Assembly (NCBI GenBank): GCA_005656395.1
Contig: SRSI01000007.1
Coordinates: forward strand, 248,001-312,000
Origin: Strongyloides papillosus
Taxonomy: Eukaryota > Nematoda > Chromadorea > Rhabditida > Strongyloididae
Direction: 5' to 3'
DNA length: 64,000 nt
The notes under the pieces are model-generated. The model worked only from the letters and a program-made list of their open reading frames with translations, ran no database searches and was not told the DNA's origin. The position numbers and the translations under genes are program-made. Positions 53,673-64,000 of the stretch are shown here, one piece after another; the first letter of the stretch is position 1; each line of letters begins with the position of its first letter.

Positions 53673-55629
53673 TTTTTCTATTAATGATTTTAAAATAACC
53701 ATTTATTTTATATCATAGTTTATTGGAAATTTACAGTTTATTAAAAGGATAAGCAAACAATTTAATGTAAGTTATCGAAGTTTGATCTTGTTGAAAAATA
53801 TTATTTACACATATTTTTCAGGTTTTTAAATTTCATGTATTGATAGTTTACTTAGTAAACAAATGAATTTAAACATTTCACTTATATACGTGTTAATACA
53901 TGGTGGGTTTTGCATGAATTATCGACTTTTGTACTTCATTTCTATACACAAAAACTAATAATGTTGGATAACCGATCATTCTCATAATATTATCTAACTC
54001 ATTTTGGATTATACAAAACGATAAGGAATGAGTATGTAAGATGAGGCAGTAAAGTGCATATGAAAATAGGTAAAATTGTAGTTAACAAAATGCTATAAAA
54101 TGTATACAATTATTGGTATAAAATGCTAGCATGAAATTGAGATACATAGGTTTTATGTGCAGTAAAAATTTTATAATCTAAAAATATTAATGGCATTTAT
54201 TTTAAATATTTTTGGCTATATTTTAACTGCATATTAATGAAAATTTTATTCAATCAAGACCAAGGCTTTAACTTAATCATTTTCGCTGAATAAAGCAAAT
54301 ATACGCAATGATTAAATAATTAAAGATTTTTAATTTTGTTTATGATAAATTTCTCTCTAATAAGTTAATAAAAACATAATATATAGAGTATGGCTTCTTA
54401 AAAGCTTTAAATACCAATTTAAGTTTATTTTATAAATTTTTTACGATTGTTTAATTTAATTTTATTTTACTTTTTGTAAGAGAATTTTAACTTAATTTTT
54501 GAATTTTGTCCGAAAATAGGATGTACGTTTCTTCGTTAGTAGAAAAAGAAAACATTTCTTGGTATTATTGTATAAATAAAGACGTACTATACACATATTT
54601 ACAAGACTTTGATTTTAATTCAAATAATATGGTTTCAAGAACTTCCTCATTATAATTTCATATTTATAATATCAAATTGTACTTTCTATTTTTGATTTTA
54701 TTGAATAAAAACATAAACCACATATAAATTTTACTATTAAAGTTTGTTTGAATGAAAATGGCAAAAAGTTTTACATAGTGCTACAACTTTCTTCGTTATA
54801 TCGAAAAATTAAATTTACTAACTTACATTCACTTATGAAGTCAAAACGACATTTGTATTGCGGTTATCGATTGGCTTACCGCTTTATTCATCCGTAAAAA
54901 AACGTTTCTCCAGAAAATTAAATTTAAATTATGTTAAAATAAACATAAAAAATAACAAAAAATTTGGAACAAATGTAATTGTTTGGAAACAACTAGAATT
55001 ATGTCAGAAAAAGTGGACGCATTTTTTAGAAAAAAATGTTAAAATTAATAATTTTCAATAAATAATCAAATTATTTTATAAAGCTTTTATATTTTTTAAT
55101 TTAAAAGGATTGAAGTCGCGATCAAGCGCATTCATTATCATGAAATGAATCCAAAAGAACATCAAAAAATGCGTTCACTATTTCAGACTTTAACAAAAGA
55201 TTTTATTAATACCCTACTTTTCCTCTGTTTTTAACCAAAGCACTTCTGCTAATTACAGAATGAAATTTTCTGCAATATCGCTTATGCATATTGTTTTGTT
55301 GTAAACTAAATATTGCAAAACTTTAACTTTACACATATTTCCACACTAAGACAATAATTTAACAAAATGTTAACTTTACAAGGTGAGTATTGATTTTACC
55401 TTTCGATTAGTATATGCGTTGCAATTTTAGTTAGATCTGCAATGGCAAATTTGTTTCTGATTTATTAAATTGAAATTTTTATTTTTAATGCATTTTTTAA
55501 TTTTATGTTGTTACATTAATTTAAATAAAAATTAATTTAATAATTGAAGAAATAATTTTTAAATTTTTTTAATCGAGTATTTAGAATATAGCATAATGGA
55601 AATCTTAACGAAATAACACCACCATAACC
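53673..55629. other. Long spacer between array genes 15 and 16
   Basis: No gene supported. The CANNTG module is not recognisable upstream of gene 15. Positions about 54260-54780 are similar to 56920-57400, for example AAAACATAATATAT, AGGATGTAC and CATTTCTTGG in the same order, so the duplication that produced genes 15 and 16 included distal flanking DNA. The rest is not recognised. Confidence 0.45.
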
Positions 55630-56572
55630 CTATTCAGCACGTCTTCGTGAAAATAAATTATGAGTATAAAGGTATTTTTCTTCAATAGGGGGAACATTCT
55701 TTTTATAACTTCCATAACATCCTCTTGGTGAAAATAAGAAGGCAACATAAATATTTTCATTTCTAACACAAACACCAATGCCTATATTTCTTGTTTTTTT
55801 CCAAATCATTTGAACATATTTAGTATCACTACTTACATGCTTCTTACTGTTCCAATTATATTCACTTAGAAGCCTGTCGTACAATTTCTTTACTGTAAGA
55901 CTGGCATGTCTCAATTTAATAATTGAACCAAGATATCCTACAATATTAGCACTTTTAAATGGAATAGGTTTAGGTAAACAGCTCTTTAATGCTTGAATTT
56001 TAGCAAATCTTTGAAGTAAAGGATCTTTTTGAAGTGGGGCTACTCCATGAAGTTTCCTATATTCGTTAATTTCTGTTAAAAACTTGAAAATTGTTTTCGC
56101 TGAACTATTTAAAACTTACTCCTTCCTTTAAAATCTTAAAGCCATTTGCTGCGAAACAATTATAACCACAACCGTGCCATACTCTTTTCCAAATATTATC
56201 ACTGAAAGGATTTGATTTGAATATATCTGGATAGCTATATTCTGCTATTTTTAATAGTTTTTCATCTGATTTTATATATTTACTATCCTTAGCTCCTTTT
56301 GGTTTTTTACTTTTTCCAGCATTACCTAAGCGCAAATTATTATAATATGTTACAACATCGCTATGTTTTTCAAAGAAAAAATTATTGCACTCATACCAAA
56401 TTCGATGTTTATGTAAATAAGAAGTAATTTTGTATTCTTCTTTCAAAGGTTTATATTGCTTATTTGCAAATGAATTACGTATGCTTGAAAATCTTTCTAA
56501 TTTTGGTCCTTGAATATTTGGAAAAAATGTAAAGAGAATTATGCATAGTTCAATTATTGATAAATATTTCAT
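55630..56572 (-). CDS. Secreted CAP protein, array gene 16 (5'-most member)
   Basis: Exons 56120-56572 and 55630-56082, intron 56083-56119 (37 bp, GTAAGT...TTCAAG, phase 0), 301 aa. Start set at [10 protein letters not shown] by alignment. N-domain: [124 protein letters not shown]. Like gene 15 it uses a CAAG acceptor and lacks a clear CANNTG site (CAGCTA at 56690-56695, 118 bp before the ATG). It ends the array; the next 1.7 kb contain no further copy. Confidence 0.85.
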
Positions 56573-58252
56573 TTCTTCCAATGGGGATTTCAATAACAAT
56601 CAAACTATTTTATATCATAATTTCTAAAAGTAACAGTTTATTAAAAGAGTAATCAAACAATTTATATAAACATTTTTTAAATTTAATCTCAGCTATCAAA
56701 ATATTAGATGTAAATTACTCTTAATTTTTATTTAAATTTTAAACTTTGATAATTTATTTAATAATTGATATTTTATAAGATTTCATTAAATTAATAAAAA
56801 TATTGATATTTATTAGTGTTGTTATGTGTTTTCAAAATTTTTGATTTTTTATTTTAAAAAAAGTAGAATATAATGATACTTTAACATCACTTTTATCTAA
56901 TCAAAATTAAAGTTTTAATTAATTTGTTTTCACTTAATAAATTAATTATGATATAACGATCATATAATTACAGATTTTTAGTTTTATTTATTATATATTT
57001 GTTTACAATAAGATAAAAAAAACATAATATATGAGGTATGGTTACTTGAAAACTTTTAATATCTATTAAAGCTTATTTTATATATTTTAAAAACTATTTT
57101 ATCTAATTTTATTTAAATTATTGTAAAAGATTCTAACTTATTTTTTAAATTTTTTGTCTGATACTAGGATGTACTTTCACTAGTTATTTCAGGAAAAAAA
57201 ATTTCTTGGTTTTATCATACGAATGACGACGTGCTACATATCTATTTTCAAGATTATTGATCTCAATTCATACATTAAAGTTATAAGAATTTAATCATTG
57301 TAATTTTTATATTTCGAAAATTGAATTGTACTTTCATTTTTATTTTTTGATTTTGTTAAATAAAAACATAAATTACATATGATTTTTATTAATAAAATTT
57401 ATTTAGCATATTATTTCGTTTAATATTAAATTCCCAGTAGAATACTTTGACGCTTGTAACCAAAGAGATTTTCTGAGGTACCTCAAAAAGCTGTTTATAA
57501 GACGGCCCAACGTATAAGTCTCATCAAGTATTCTTTGTATGAAGAAAAAGCATGTGCGTAATGTTAATTTTTTATTCAACATTATTTTTTAATTTCTTTG
57601 CCAATTAGGTTTTGGTTTTCATAAATTAATTAAACTGTAAGTTTATTTTATAATTTTTAGATGTTGTCATATAATTTTGTTATTATTTTAGACAATGAAT
57701 CGTCGCAAAAAAATATACTAAAGTTTTAAAGCATGAAAATGTCTAATATCCAAAAAGAATATGGTCCGGAATCTGTAATTTTTGAATTATAAATTGATAG
57801 AAGACCAATTCAGAAATAGAGTGCTGTTGAAAATGAACTACAAACTGGTAAATGCAAAAGAAGAGTGTTCCGTGTATCTGTATCAAAGTATTCTGAAATG
57901 AAAAAGAAAGTACATATATTGTTCCCAGTGCTCGGCATATAGTCCCATCTGCAGCAGACATATCTGTTCTATGCAGGATCTGTAACAATTTGTCGCAGCT
58001 ATCGTATCTACTGGGTACTGAGACAACATGTTATGAAAATGCGGTTTAACTATTTTTATAGTTTGATACTTATAGTTTCTAAAAAAATTAAAATCAAGTT
58101 CAAAGAAAAAGAGTGTTTTAGAATATCGAGAATTTTCTAGAATGCAAACTTAAGAATATTTTTTTCATCTTTAAAATAATTATATTTTCTTATTAAACTA
58201 TTCTTTTAATCATTGATTTTTATAAAAATTTTTGAAACTATATATTATTATA
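56573..58252. other. Gene-free region between the array and the mariner
   Basis: 56573-57400 includes the block shared with 54260-54780. About 57430-58030 is less AT-rich than its surroundings and has a few interrupted codon-like stretches on the plus strand (RRVFRVSVSKYSEMKKK, VPSAADISVL). It looks like a decayed mobile element or gene, but I cannot name it. Confidence 0.4.
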
Positions 58253-59508
58253 TTAGGTTGTTCAATTGAAAATGTCGCTTTTTAACAATCAATTTTAAAA
58301 AGTCATAACTCAGTCAAAAATTAATATTTTTATTTGAAATAAGTACCGTTAGAATCAGCACATTGTTGCCAACGTGATACAAATTTATCTATGCCATTTG
58401 AAAAAAAATTCCGGTCTCTAGAATCCAAAAACTCTAAGACGTCATTTTTCAGGTCATTAGATTTGGTAAATTTCTTCTGCCTCAAATAAAGCTCTAATTC
58501 CTTGAATAAATGATAATCTGTTGGAGACAAGTCTGGTGAATAAGAAGAATGTGGCAGAGTTTCATATTCCAATTCTTTTAACTTCTGCACCGTCGTTTTG
58601 TAAGCGTGAGGTTTAGCATTATCATGGAGTAATATTGGACTTTTTTTGTTGACCAATGCAGGCTTCAGAACAGATAATTTCTCCTTCTTCCTTATAGTAT
58701 CTGTCTGCAGTCATAGTTTCTCTAGGATTTGGATACTTGTGATGAATGATTCTATCACAATTTCACCAAATAGTTAGGATTACTTTCTTATTTGAATACC
58801 TGAGTTTCGTGAAGTTTTTAGGGCTCTCATTTTTGCCCACCCATTGCAATGACCTCTTACAATTGTCAAACTTGATCCATTTTTCATCGCACGTTACATC
58901 CTTTTTAAAAATAGGTCATTTTTGTTCCTGTGAATCAGAAAATAACAAGTTTACATGCTTCTAAAACATTAGTTGGAAGTATACTCATGGGGTATGTAAG
59001 AATCCATTTTTTTCTTCATATTTATAAGTTTTAAGTGGTTAGATACAGATCCAACACTGACATTCAATTCCCCATTGAGCTCCCGAACAGTTATTCTTGG
59101 ATTATATTCCAGGATTCTTTTTATTTTTTCGTTTTCAAGAACATTTATTCCATGAAAATCCTCCTGTCTTTGAAGAATTATATCTTCATTGCGGAATTTA
59201 TGGTTCGTTTGTTAGTGGATCTTTGACAAAATGTTTTATTTATTTTCCTTGAAGTTTTGATTGCTGCTTTGCCAAGTTTTAACTCGTACAAGTAAATTGG
59301 TCGGAAATCTATTTTTGACGTAAATTCTTTTTAGAGTAGTAGCAACTTTTTAATAATTGCGAACAAATGCAAAAAGATGACAATGATAGTCCTCGATTTG
59401 CTCCACAAGATGGTATGTATCTTGTAGCGATACGTGAACGTATAAGGAAGTTATGATCATTTATAGTTTTATGATCTAAAAAGCGACATTTTCAACTGAA
59501 CAACCTAA
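58253..59508 (-). mobile_element. Mariner-like element, decayed
   Basis: The left end reads TTAGGTTGTTCAATTGAAAA and the right end in reverse TTAGGTTGTTCAGTTGAAAA. Both are flanked by TA (58251-58252, 59509-59510). 1256 bp, about the size of a full mariner. The minus strand carries a transposase broken by frameshifts: an N-terminal helix-turn-helix (ITVRELNGELNVSVGSV, about 59040-59090), CDEKWIKFDN with W...WWNCD, and HDNAKPH followed by YSPDLSPTDYHLF, the D34D signature of mariner. Confidence 0.9.
58330..59110 (-). pseudogene. Mariner transposase remnant
   Basis: The longest piece, 58330-58656 (108 codons), holds the C-terminal catalytic motif HDNAKPHAYKT and YSPDLSPTDYHLFKEL. The middle and N-terminal pieces lie upstream in other frames. 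Not functional as read. Confidence 0.85.
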
Positions 59509-59510
59509 TA

Positions 59511-60395
59511 TTATTCATTTAATCCTTTTCTGTATACTTGTCGATCTTATATACTTTTATTTTAATATAGAGTTTGTAAAACCAACTTAAAATAAAAAGT
59601 GTTCAACTTTATTAATTTTTAATACTACTTAATAAATCATAGTAAAATATTAAAAGAAATGATAATATTAAATTGAAATATAGAAAATATTATATAAGAA
59701 ACAGAAAAATAATTGATTGGAAAACTTTAACGACTAGTAAACATTGAACAATTGTTCTCGCAAGATCAACTTTTGTAAATTAGATTTAGCACAATATTAT
59801 CAAATTTGTTTCATAATTAAAGATGAATGTTTATTCTATTTTAGTAACATGGTTGATTAAAATAATTAAAAATATTAAGTATATAACTAAATAAACTATG
59901 TTACGAAAAAGAGTGATTGGATAAATATTTTCTTAAATCTAGAATAAAAAATGTAAAGCTTTTACTATTTTAACTTATGCTCTATAATTTCATAAATACT
60001 CTAATTCATGACTATTTAAACTTTCTGATTTTAACATTATGTCATTTTCGATTTTTATTTTTATGAGATATTAATATTCTTTAAAATACTAGCTTACTAA
60101 TTGATTACAGTGATCAAATATATAACATCTTTATTATTTTTATATTATTTTTTTGGAAATATTAAAAATAGTTTGCTTTGTAAAAATGATAAGTTGATTT
60201 TACTACTATTAATATATTTTAGTAATTTGATTTATGGACAACCACTTTTACACCATATTTTAACGATAACAAAAATTAATTTTCAATTTAAATCCTACAT
60301 GATTAATTTCAAATTTAAAGATTTAAAAAAAAACAACTTTGTTTTCTTATGATACAATTTTATTTTTATACATAAATTATTTAAAAACTTTTGTA
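59511..60395. other. Spacer between the mariner and the transthyretin-like gene
   Basis: Nothing recognised. A hydrophobic plus-strand frame at 60101-60352 is most likely chance. Confidence 0.3.
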
Positions 60396-60872
60396 CTATT
60401 TACTTTTTCTAATGCATTTCAATCTTTGATTACGAAAATCGGCCAAATTAATGGTTTGAAAATCATAATAAATCTTGACAATCTTACCTCTATGCACATA
60501 TTTTGATGGAATTTTAAGGCTTTTTATTTTTCTACACTCATTGCTTCTCATTAGACAACTATGAATAATTTCCACATAAGGAACTATAAATTATGCTTGA
60601 TTTTACTAGTAAATTTACTTACTTATGGGAAAAACTTTTCTTTCACTTCCGCTAACATAGAAAATACCATCTGTATTAGAATGTATCCTGCTCAAAATTT
60701 TTAATCCATAAGAAAGATGGTCTGTTAGAAGAACTTGAGTTCTTGGAGATGCATGTTTACCACAAAAAAGTCTTCCAGTTGCACCAACTACTTGAAATCT
60801 AGTAAATTTTTTACGCTCTACACTATTTTGAATGAATGTCAAAAAAAGAAATATAATAACTTTATAATTCAT
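60396..60872 (-). CDS. Transthyretin-like (TTL/TTR) secreted protein
   Basis: Exons 60623-60872 and 60396-60583, intron 60584-60622 (39 bp, GTAAGT...TTATAG, phase 1), 145 aa. Signal peptide about 1-18. Then VVGATGRLFCGKHASPRTQV, matching the family start 'v.V.G.l.C...pa.nv.V', DGIFYVSGSE, and in exon 2 PYVEIIHSCLMRSNECRKIK and IPSKYVHRGK, matching the family's 'P.l.I.H.C......C....i.iP..yv..G'. The Cys that form the family's disulphides are present. Nematode TTL proteins are small secreted beta-sandwich proteins, common in parasite secretions; their ligands are mostly unknown. The joined frame of 438 bp is open to a TAG. Confidence 0.88.
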
Positions 60873-62269
60873 TATTATAAAATAGTTTTTTAATAAAAAA
60901 TATGACGAACAATGTTATTTATAGTAAAAATTGAGTAGTTGGTAATAAATACATTTAAAAATCATTTATTTTCTTGTCAAATGTACAATAATGATTCATT
61001 CAATAATAATATTAACTTAATTTCTATAAGTACAAAAAAAGTTTGTTATATTGCACTTTTAAACTTCAAAGTTTATTATTTGCAAATTAGTTTTGTGATA
61101 CTAATAATTCCTTTTCATTGTTAAAAGCTACCAATTTTGTTTTATAAAAATTATATTAAAATATTATTTTTTTAAGTAAAAAGACTTTATTGTTTCAAAA
61201 CTTATTTTATAGTGATCTTATTTGACTTTTATTATTTTGAAAACTATTCCCAAAATCGATAATATCTTAATTATTAAAAATTTGTGAATTTTATATTTTA
61301 GAATTGATAAAGTATAAACAAAAGAATACACATTTTTTGTTTTTACAAATGAGTTATTGCTCATAAAAAATACCATTTTAAATCTAAATAATAGTATTCT
61401 TAAAATTTATATGATATTCAATATATTTACAACATAGAAAATAAATAAATTTATTTAATATTTTTAAAATATGTGTTAATGACACAATCTTTGATATTCA
61501 TGTGATTTACATGGAATGTCCATCTAACCAAACAAATTAGATCAATATAATTATTTTTGCTTAAAAATTGTTATCTAGTTTTCTATGTATTTAATACACA
61601 GTGTTTATAATTTTTTTAGATAAAAAAGAAATAAAATGAAAATTTTTCACTTTGTAAAGTAAGTGAAATTTTAAAGTTATTTGATTAGAGTTTGTCACAG
61701 CAAGAAAAGGTAAATTTTATTAACCACAATGAAATTTAAACAATTAAAATTATAAGATAATAACTTAATTTAACGAAATTTCTAAAAACAATACAATTGC
61801 AATAAGATATTTAAGCTTGCAGTTAACAAATCTGTAGATTTGTACCACTAACAATATAACAGAGTTTAGGGCAGATAATAAGATACCAAAAATATTTAAT
61901 TTAACAATAAAACATTATGATGAAATACAAAACATGGCATAATGTAAAAAATAAAAGAATAAATCAGATCTATTAGCTTATATATTTAAGAAAATAATCT
62001 TGTAGAAACAACAGATAATAAAGTAAGGTTTTGAAATAATGTTCTTCACAGATTTTTAATTATCCTATCGTAATGCCCAGCATTAGAAATAAAGTAAAAT
62101 AATAATATATATGATATTTATATATAAACATATATAAAATATATATATTATTTTAGAAAGAAAAGAACGGATAATCAAAATAAGTATTATGTGTAGATTT
62201 GAATATTATTTTATATAATATATAAATCTGTACATATACTTAATAAAACATCTGCGAAGAAGAAAGGAA
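60873..62269. other. Gene-free AT-rich stretch
   Basis: Promoter side of the TTL gene and then low-complexity DNA, including an AT-alternating run at about 62100-62150. Nothing else recognised. Confidence 0.3.
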
Positions 62270-62640
62270 CATTCTCCTATTAAACTAAGAAGAAGTTTAA
62301 TAGGGGGAGAAGAAGAAAAGATGTATATAAAGAATGGATATCTTCAAGAAAGTCAGTCTAGTTTAGAATAAAATTAATCAGAGGTGCTGAATAGCACTCC
62401 AGACTCCGGACAAGAATAAAATAGTAATTATTCATATTATTCGTTAACGTTATAAATAAAAGGTTATTATTAATTATGTGTTTATATCGTATAATTCTGA
62501 TCGAGCACGCATGTTCCAACATGCTTCTTCATTAGGTAAACACTCGGTTAGGTGATGGGAACCAGTTTGCATGTATCCGCTAGAATACTTGTAGCAGGAG
62601 GCTACGCTACACCTCGTATAGCCACACCATTATAAAGAGA
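62270..62640. other. Less AT-rich block with hairpin, TATA-like and polyA-like motifs
   Basis: Composition is clearly different from its surroundings. It begins with a hairpin (CCTATTAAACT ... AGTTTAATAGG, about 62277-62305), has TATATAAAG near 62323 and AATAAA sites at 62367, 62415 and 62455, and ends with a GC-richer part (GGAGGCTACGCTACACC). No frame. It could be a solo LTR or another repeat, but no TG...CA ends with a target duplication could be established. Confidence 0.35.
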
Positions 62641-62951
62641 TAGTAAGCAGACAGACTCTTTAAGGATTTATAGAAATTGGTTATTTCTTTTAAAAATCTT
62701 TTCATTCATAATAATTATGAGATTTTATATTAGTATATTTTAAATTTAATAAAATATTTTTAAAATTGATTTATTTTTGAAAATATTAATTATATGAAAT
62801 ACAAAAAAGATAAATTATCAAAAAAATGAATATTTTTAAATTTTAAAGATATTTCTATATAATAGAAAACAGTGCTTTAAACAGCTACAATTTTCTTTTC
62901 CTGCAATAAATTTCATATTAATTGAGAAAACCATTTGAAGAAAACGAAATT
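62641..62951. other. Spacer downstream of the six-cysteine peptide gene
   Basis: No gene seen. Confidence 0.3.
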
Positions 62952-63218
62952 TTAAACTTTATCAAATGCTACTTTTTTCTCAGAACTTTTAGTTAATTTG
63001 TCAATACTATTTTTGCACTCACATTCTGTAATATAATAATGATTTCCAAATATGTTTTTATTTCCATGAAGTTTACAATGTCCTAACTTAAGTTCTTTTT
63101 TACATTCATATTCACATGCTTTTTGATTACACATATGAAATATGTGACTTCGGATTGTTCCATATGAGCCACAAGCGTTAAAAAAAACAAGGAAGAATAT
63201 AATATAAATAGTTTTCAT
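62952..63218 (-). CDS. Secreted six-cysteine peptide, CS-alpha-beta (defensin-like) spacing
   Basis: 88 aa, single exon. Signal peptide MKTIYIIFFLVFFNACG, about 1-17. The mature part has C30-X4-C35-X3-C39-X8-C48-X17-C66-X-C68. The CxxxC...CxC arrangement is the pattern of the cysteine-stabilised alpha/beta fold, found in invertebrate defensins, nematode antimicrobial peptides and some other small secreted proteins. Basic residues (KKELKLGHCKLHGNK) fit an antimicrobial peptide. The classic GxC before the fourth Cys is GHC here, which fits. Function is inferred from spacing only. A lysine-rich tail follows the last Cys. Confidence 0.65.
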   Translation of the reverse strand: MKTIYIIFFLVFFNACGSYGTIRSHIFHMCNQKACEYECKKELKLGHCKLHGNKNIFGNHYYITECECKNSIDKLTKSSEKKVAFDKV

Positions 63219-64000
63219 TTCTTCAAAATAAATGTTAATAATTTTTAGATATTGAAAATGTTTTTTATAGTTTTAAAAATGAATATTTAATTGAAAATTG
63301 TATAATGATATGATAATGTGTTTGATGTTGAATTTGAAAATAGAAATCTAATTTTATTTAAATATATATTTATAAAATTATTTTGATTACGAATGATTTA
63401 ATATATAAATAATATTCATTAAAATTCAAAATAAAAATAAAGAATATTCATTAAATTCTTATTGTATAACAATTAAAATTTAAAAATAATAAAATTCTAT
63501 TCCATTTTGAAAGACAACGTATGAAATAGTCTTTCTTTAAAAAAATATTGAAATTATTACAAAAACACAATGAATTATCACAAAAGCAAAATAGTTAAGA
63601 TTTTTAATGTAATTCAATAAATGACAATTAAATATTCTGTCAGCAGTAATGTTTACATCAATTTATCAATTTTTTGATTACATTTCAGCTTAATAAATCG
63701 AAATTTTTTAAAATAAGAATTGATTCAACTTCTTTTTTTCGTCCAATATTGTGCCCATGTATCATTCATTTTGTTCTAACTGCAAGATTTTGACAAATAT
63801 ATTCTCTGCAAACAAATAAAAAATTCATTAATTTAAAAGTGCTATTAAATTTAAAAACTCAAACTATGATGTAACTTTTATGAAATGATAATTTAATGAG
63901 AAAATTATTCTATTTTATTATTGCTGATTAAGTGATACTAGTAAAAAAATGATTAACATTTTCCATAAAATTGAATGCCTATTTTTATAAAAAGGATCTA
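63219..64000. other. Right end of the window, no supported gene
   Basis: AT-rich. On the minus strand TTTGTTTGCAG at about 63813 would be a good 3' splice site, followed by short open stretches, which could be the last exon of a gene beginning outside the window, but no upstream coding exon is visible. Confidence 0.3.

Noticed and set aside
54858..55061. Lysine/asparagine-rich plus-strand frame of 67 codons
   Set aside because: No signal, domain or paralogue; low-complexity codons in spacer DNA.
24226..56120. Reading exon 1 and exon 2 of each CAP locus as two separate genes or an operon
   Set aside because: The downstream part has no ATG at a consistent place, only exon 1 has a signal peptide, and in every readable locus a GT...AG interval of 34-37 bp joins the two frames in phase 0.
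23762..56572. Regular array as a CRISPR-like or satellite repeat
   Set aside because: Units are about 2 kb, coding and diverged; no short direct repeats with unique spacers.
24752..56690. Plus-strand TATAAAAA strings about 60 bp before each CAP start as antisense promoters
   Set aside because: Explained by shared ancestry of the leaders; no plus-strand gene follows any of them.
57743..57988. Minus-strand frame of 81 codons
   Set aside because: No recognisable motif; it lies in the unidentified block at 57430-58030, whose only codon-like stretches are on the other strand.
60101..60352. Hydrophobic plus-strand frame of 83 codons
   Set aside because: Low-complexity Leu/Ile/Lys composition next to a convergent gene's 3' end; no family match.
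62100..62150. AT-alternating run as a functional element
   Set aside because: Ordinary simple-sequence DNA for this base composition.
63700..63823. Possible last exon of a minus-strand gene after TTTGTTTGCAG
   Set aside because: Only a plausible acceptor and about a dozen codons; no coding exon upstream inside the window.

Overview
The window looks like nematode nuclear DNA, most likely from the Strongyloides clade. By eye about four fifths of the bases are A or T. Introns are tiny (34-50 bp, GTAAGT-type donors, T-rich TTTTAG acceptors). Genes typical of nematodes are present: an Srx-like chemoreceptor, a transthyretin-like secreted protein, an F-box-like/LRR protein, and a large tandem array of SCP/TAPS (CAP-domain) genes, a family known to be expanded in Strongyloides. 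The species cannot be told from the sequence alone.

Layout. (1) 1-12.2 kb: three tandem copies of a small secreted-protein gene (37/37/36-bp introns, constant TATA spacing). Their flanks carry long inverted repeats, a Tc1/mariner-like TIR element (1869-2748) and a young, apparently intact Ty3/Gypsy LTR retrotransposon (6202-11247) whose polyprotein ends in a second, cellular-type RNase H after the integrase. (2) 12.5-23.4 kb: single-copy region with tRNA-Gly(TCC), a three-zinc-finger protein with a PLDLS motif, a Ser/Asn-rich basic protein, a 2.8-kb gene-free stretch, an Srx-like 7TM receptor and an F-box-like protein. (3) 23.7-56.6 kb: sixteen CAP loci, all on the minus strand. Each has exon 1 (signal peptide plus a roughly 130-aa N-terminal domain I do not recognise), a 34-37-bp phase-0 intron, and exon 2 (a divergent CAP domain). 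Twelve read through intact; four are broken. Most share a TATA plus CANNTG module whose distance to the ATG is nearly constant, and several share a palindrome about 46-50 bp past the stop. A TIR element (38350-39358) and an RTE-like LINE with a 12-bp target duplication (42026-45080) have inserted in the spacers. (4) 56.6-64 kb: a decayed mariner, a transthyretin-like gene, an unexplained less AT-rich block (62.27-62.64 kb) and a secreted six-cysteine peptide with CS-alpha-beta spacing.

The main story is an actively duplicating and decaying secreted-protein array with one promoter architecture, made of an unrecognised N-domain joined at an exon boundary to a CAP domain that has lost the family's usual cavity His. 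All splice sites given are read from sequence (frame, phase and GT/AG) and are not supported by transcripts.
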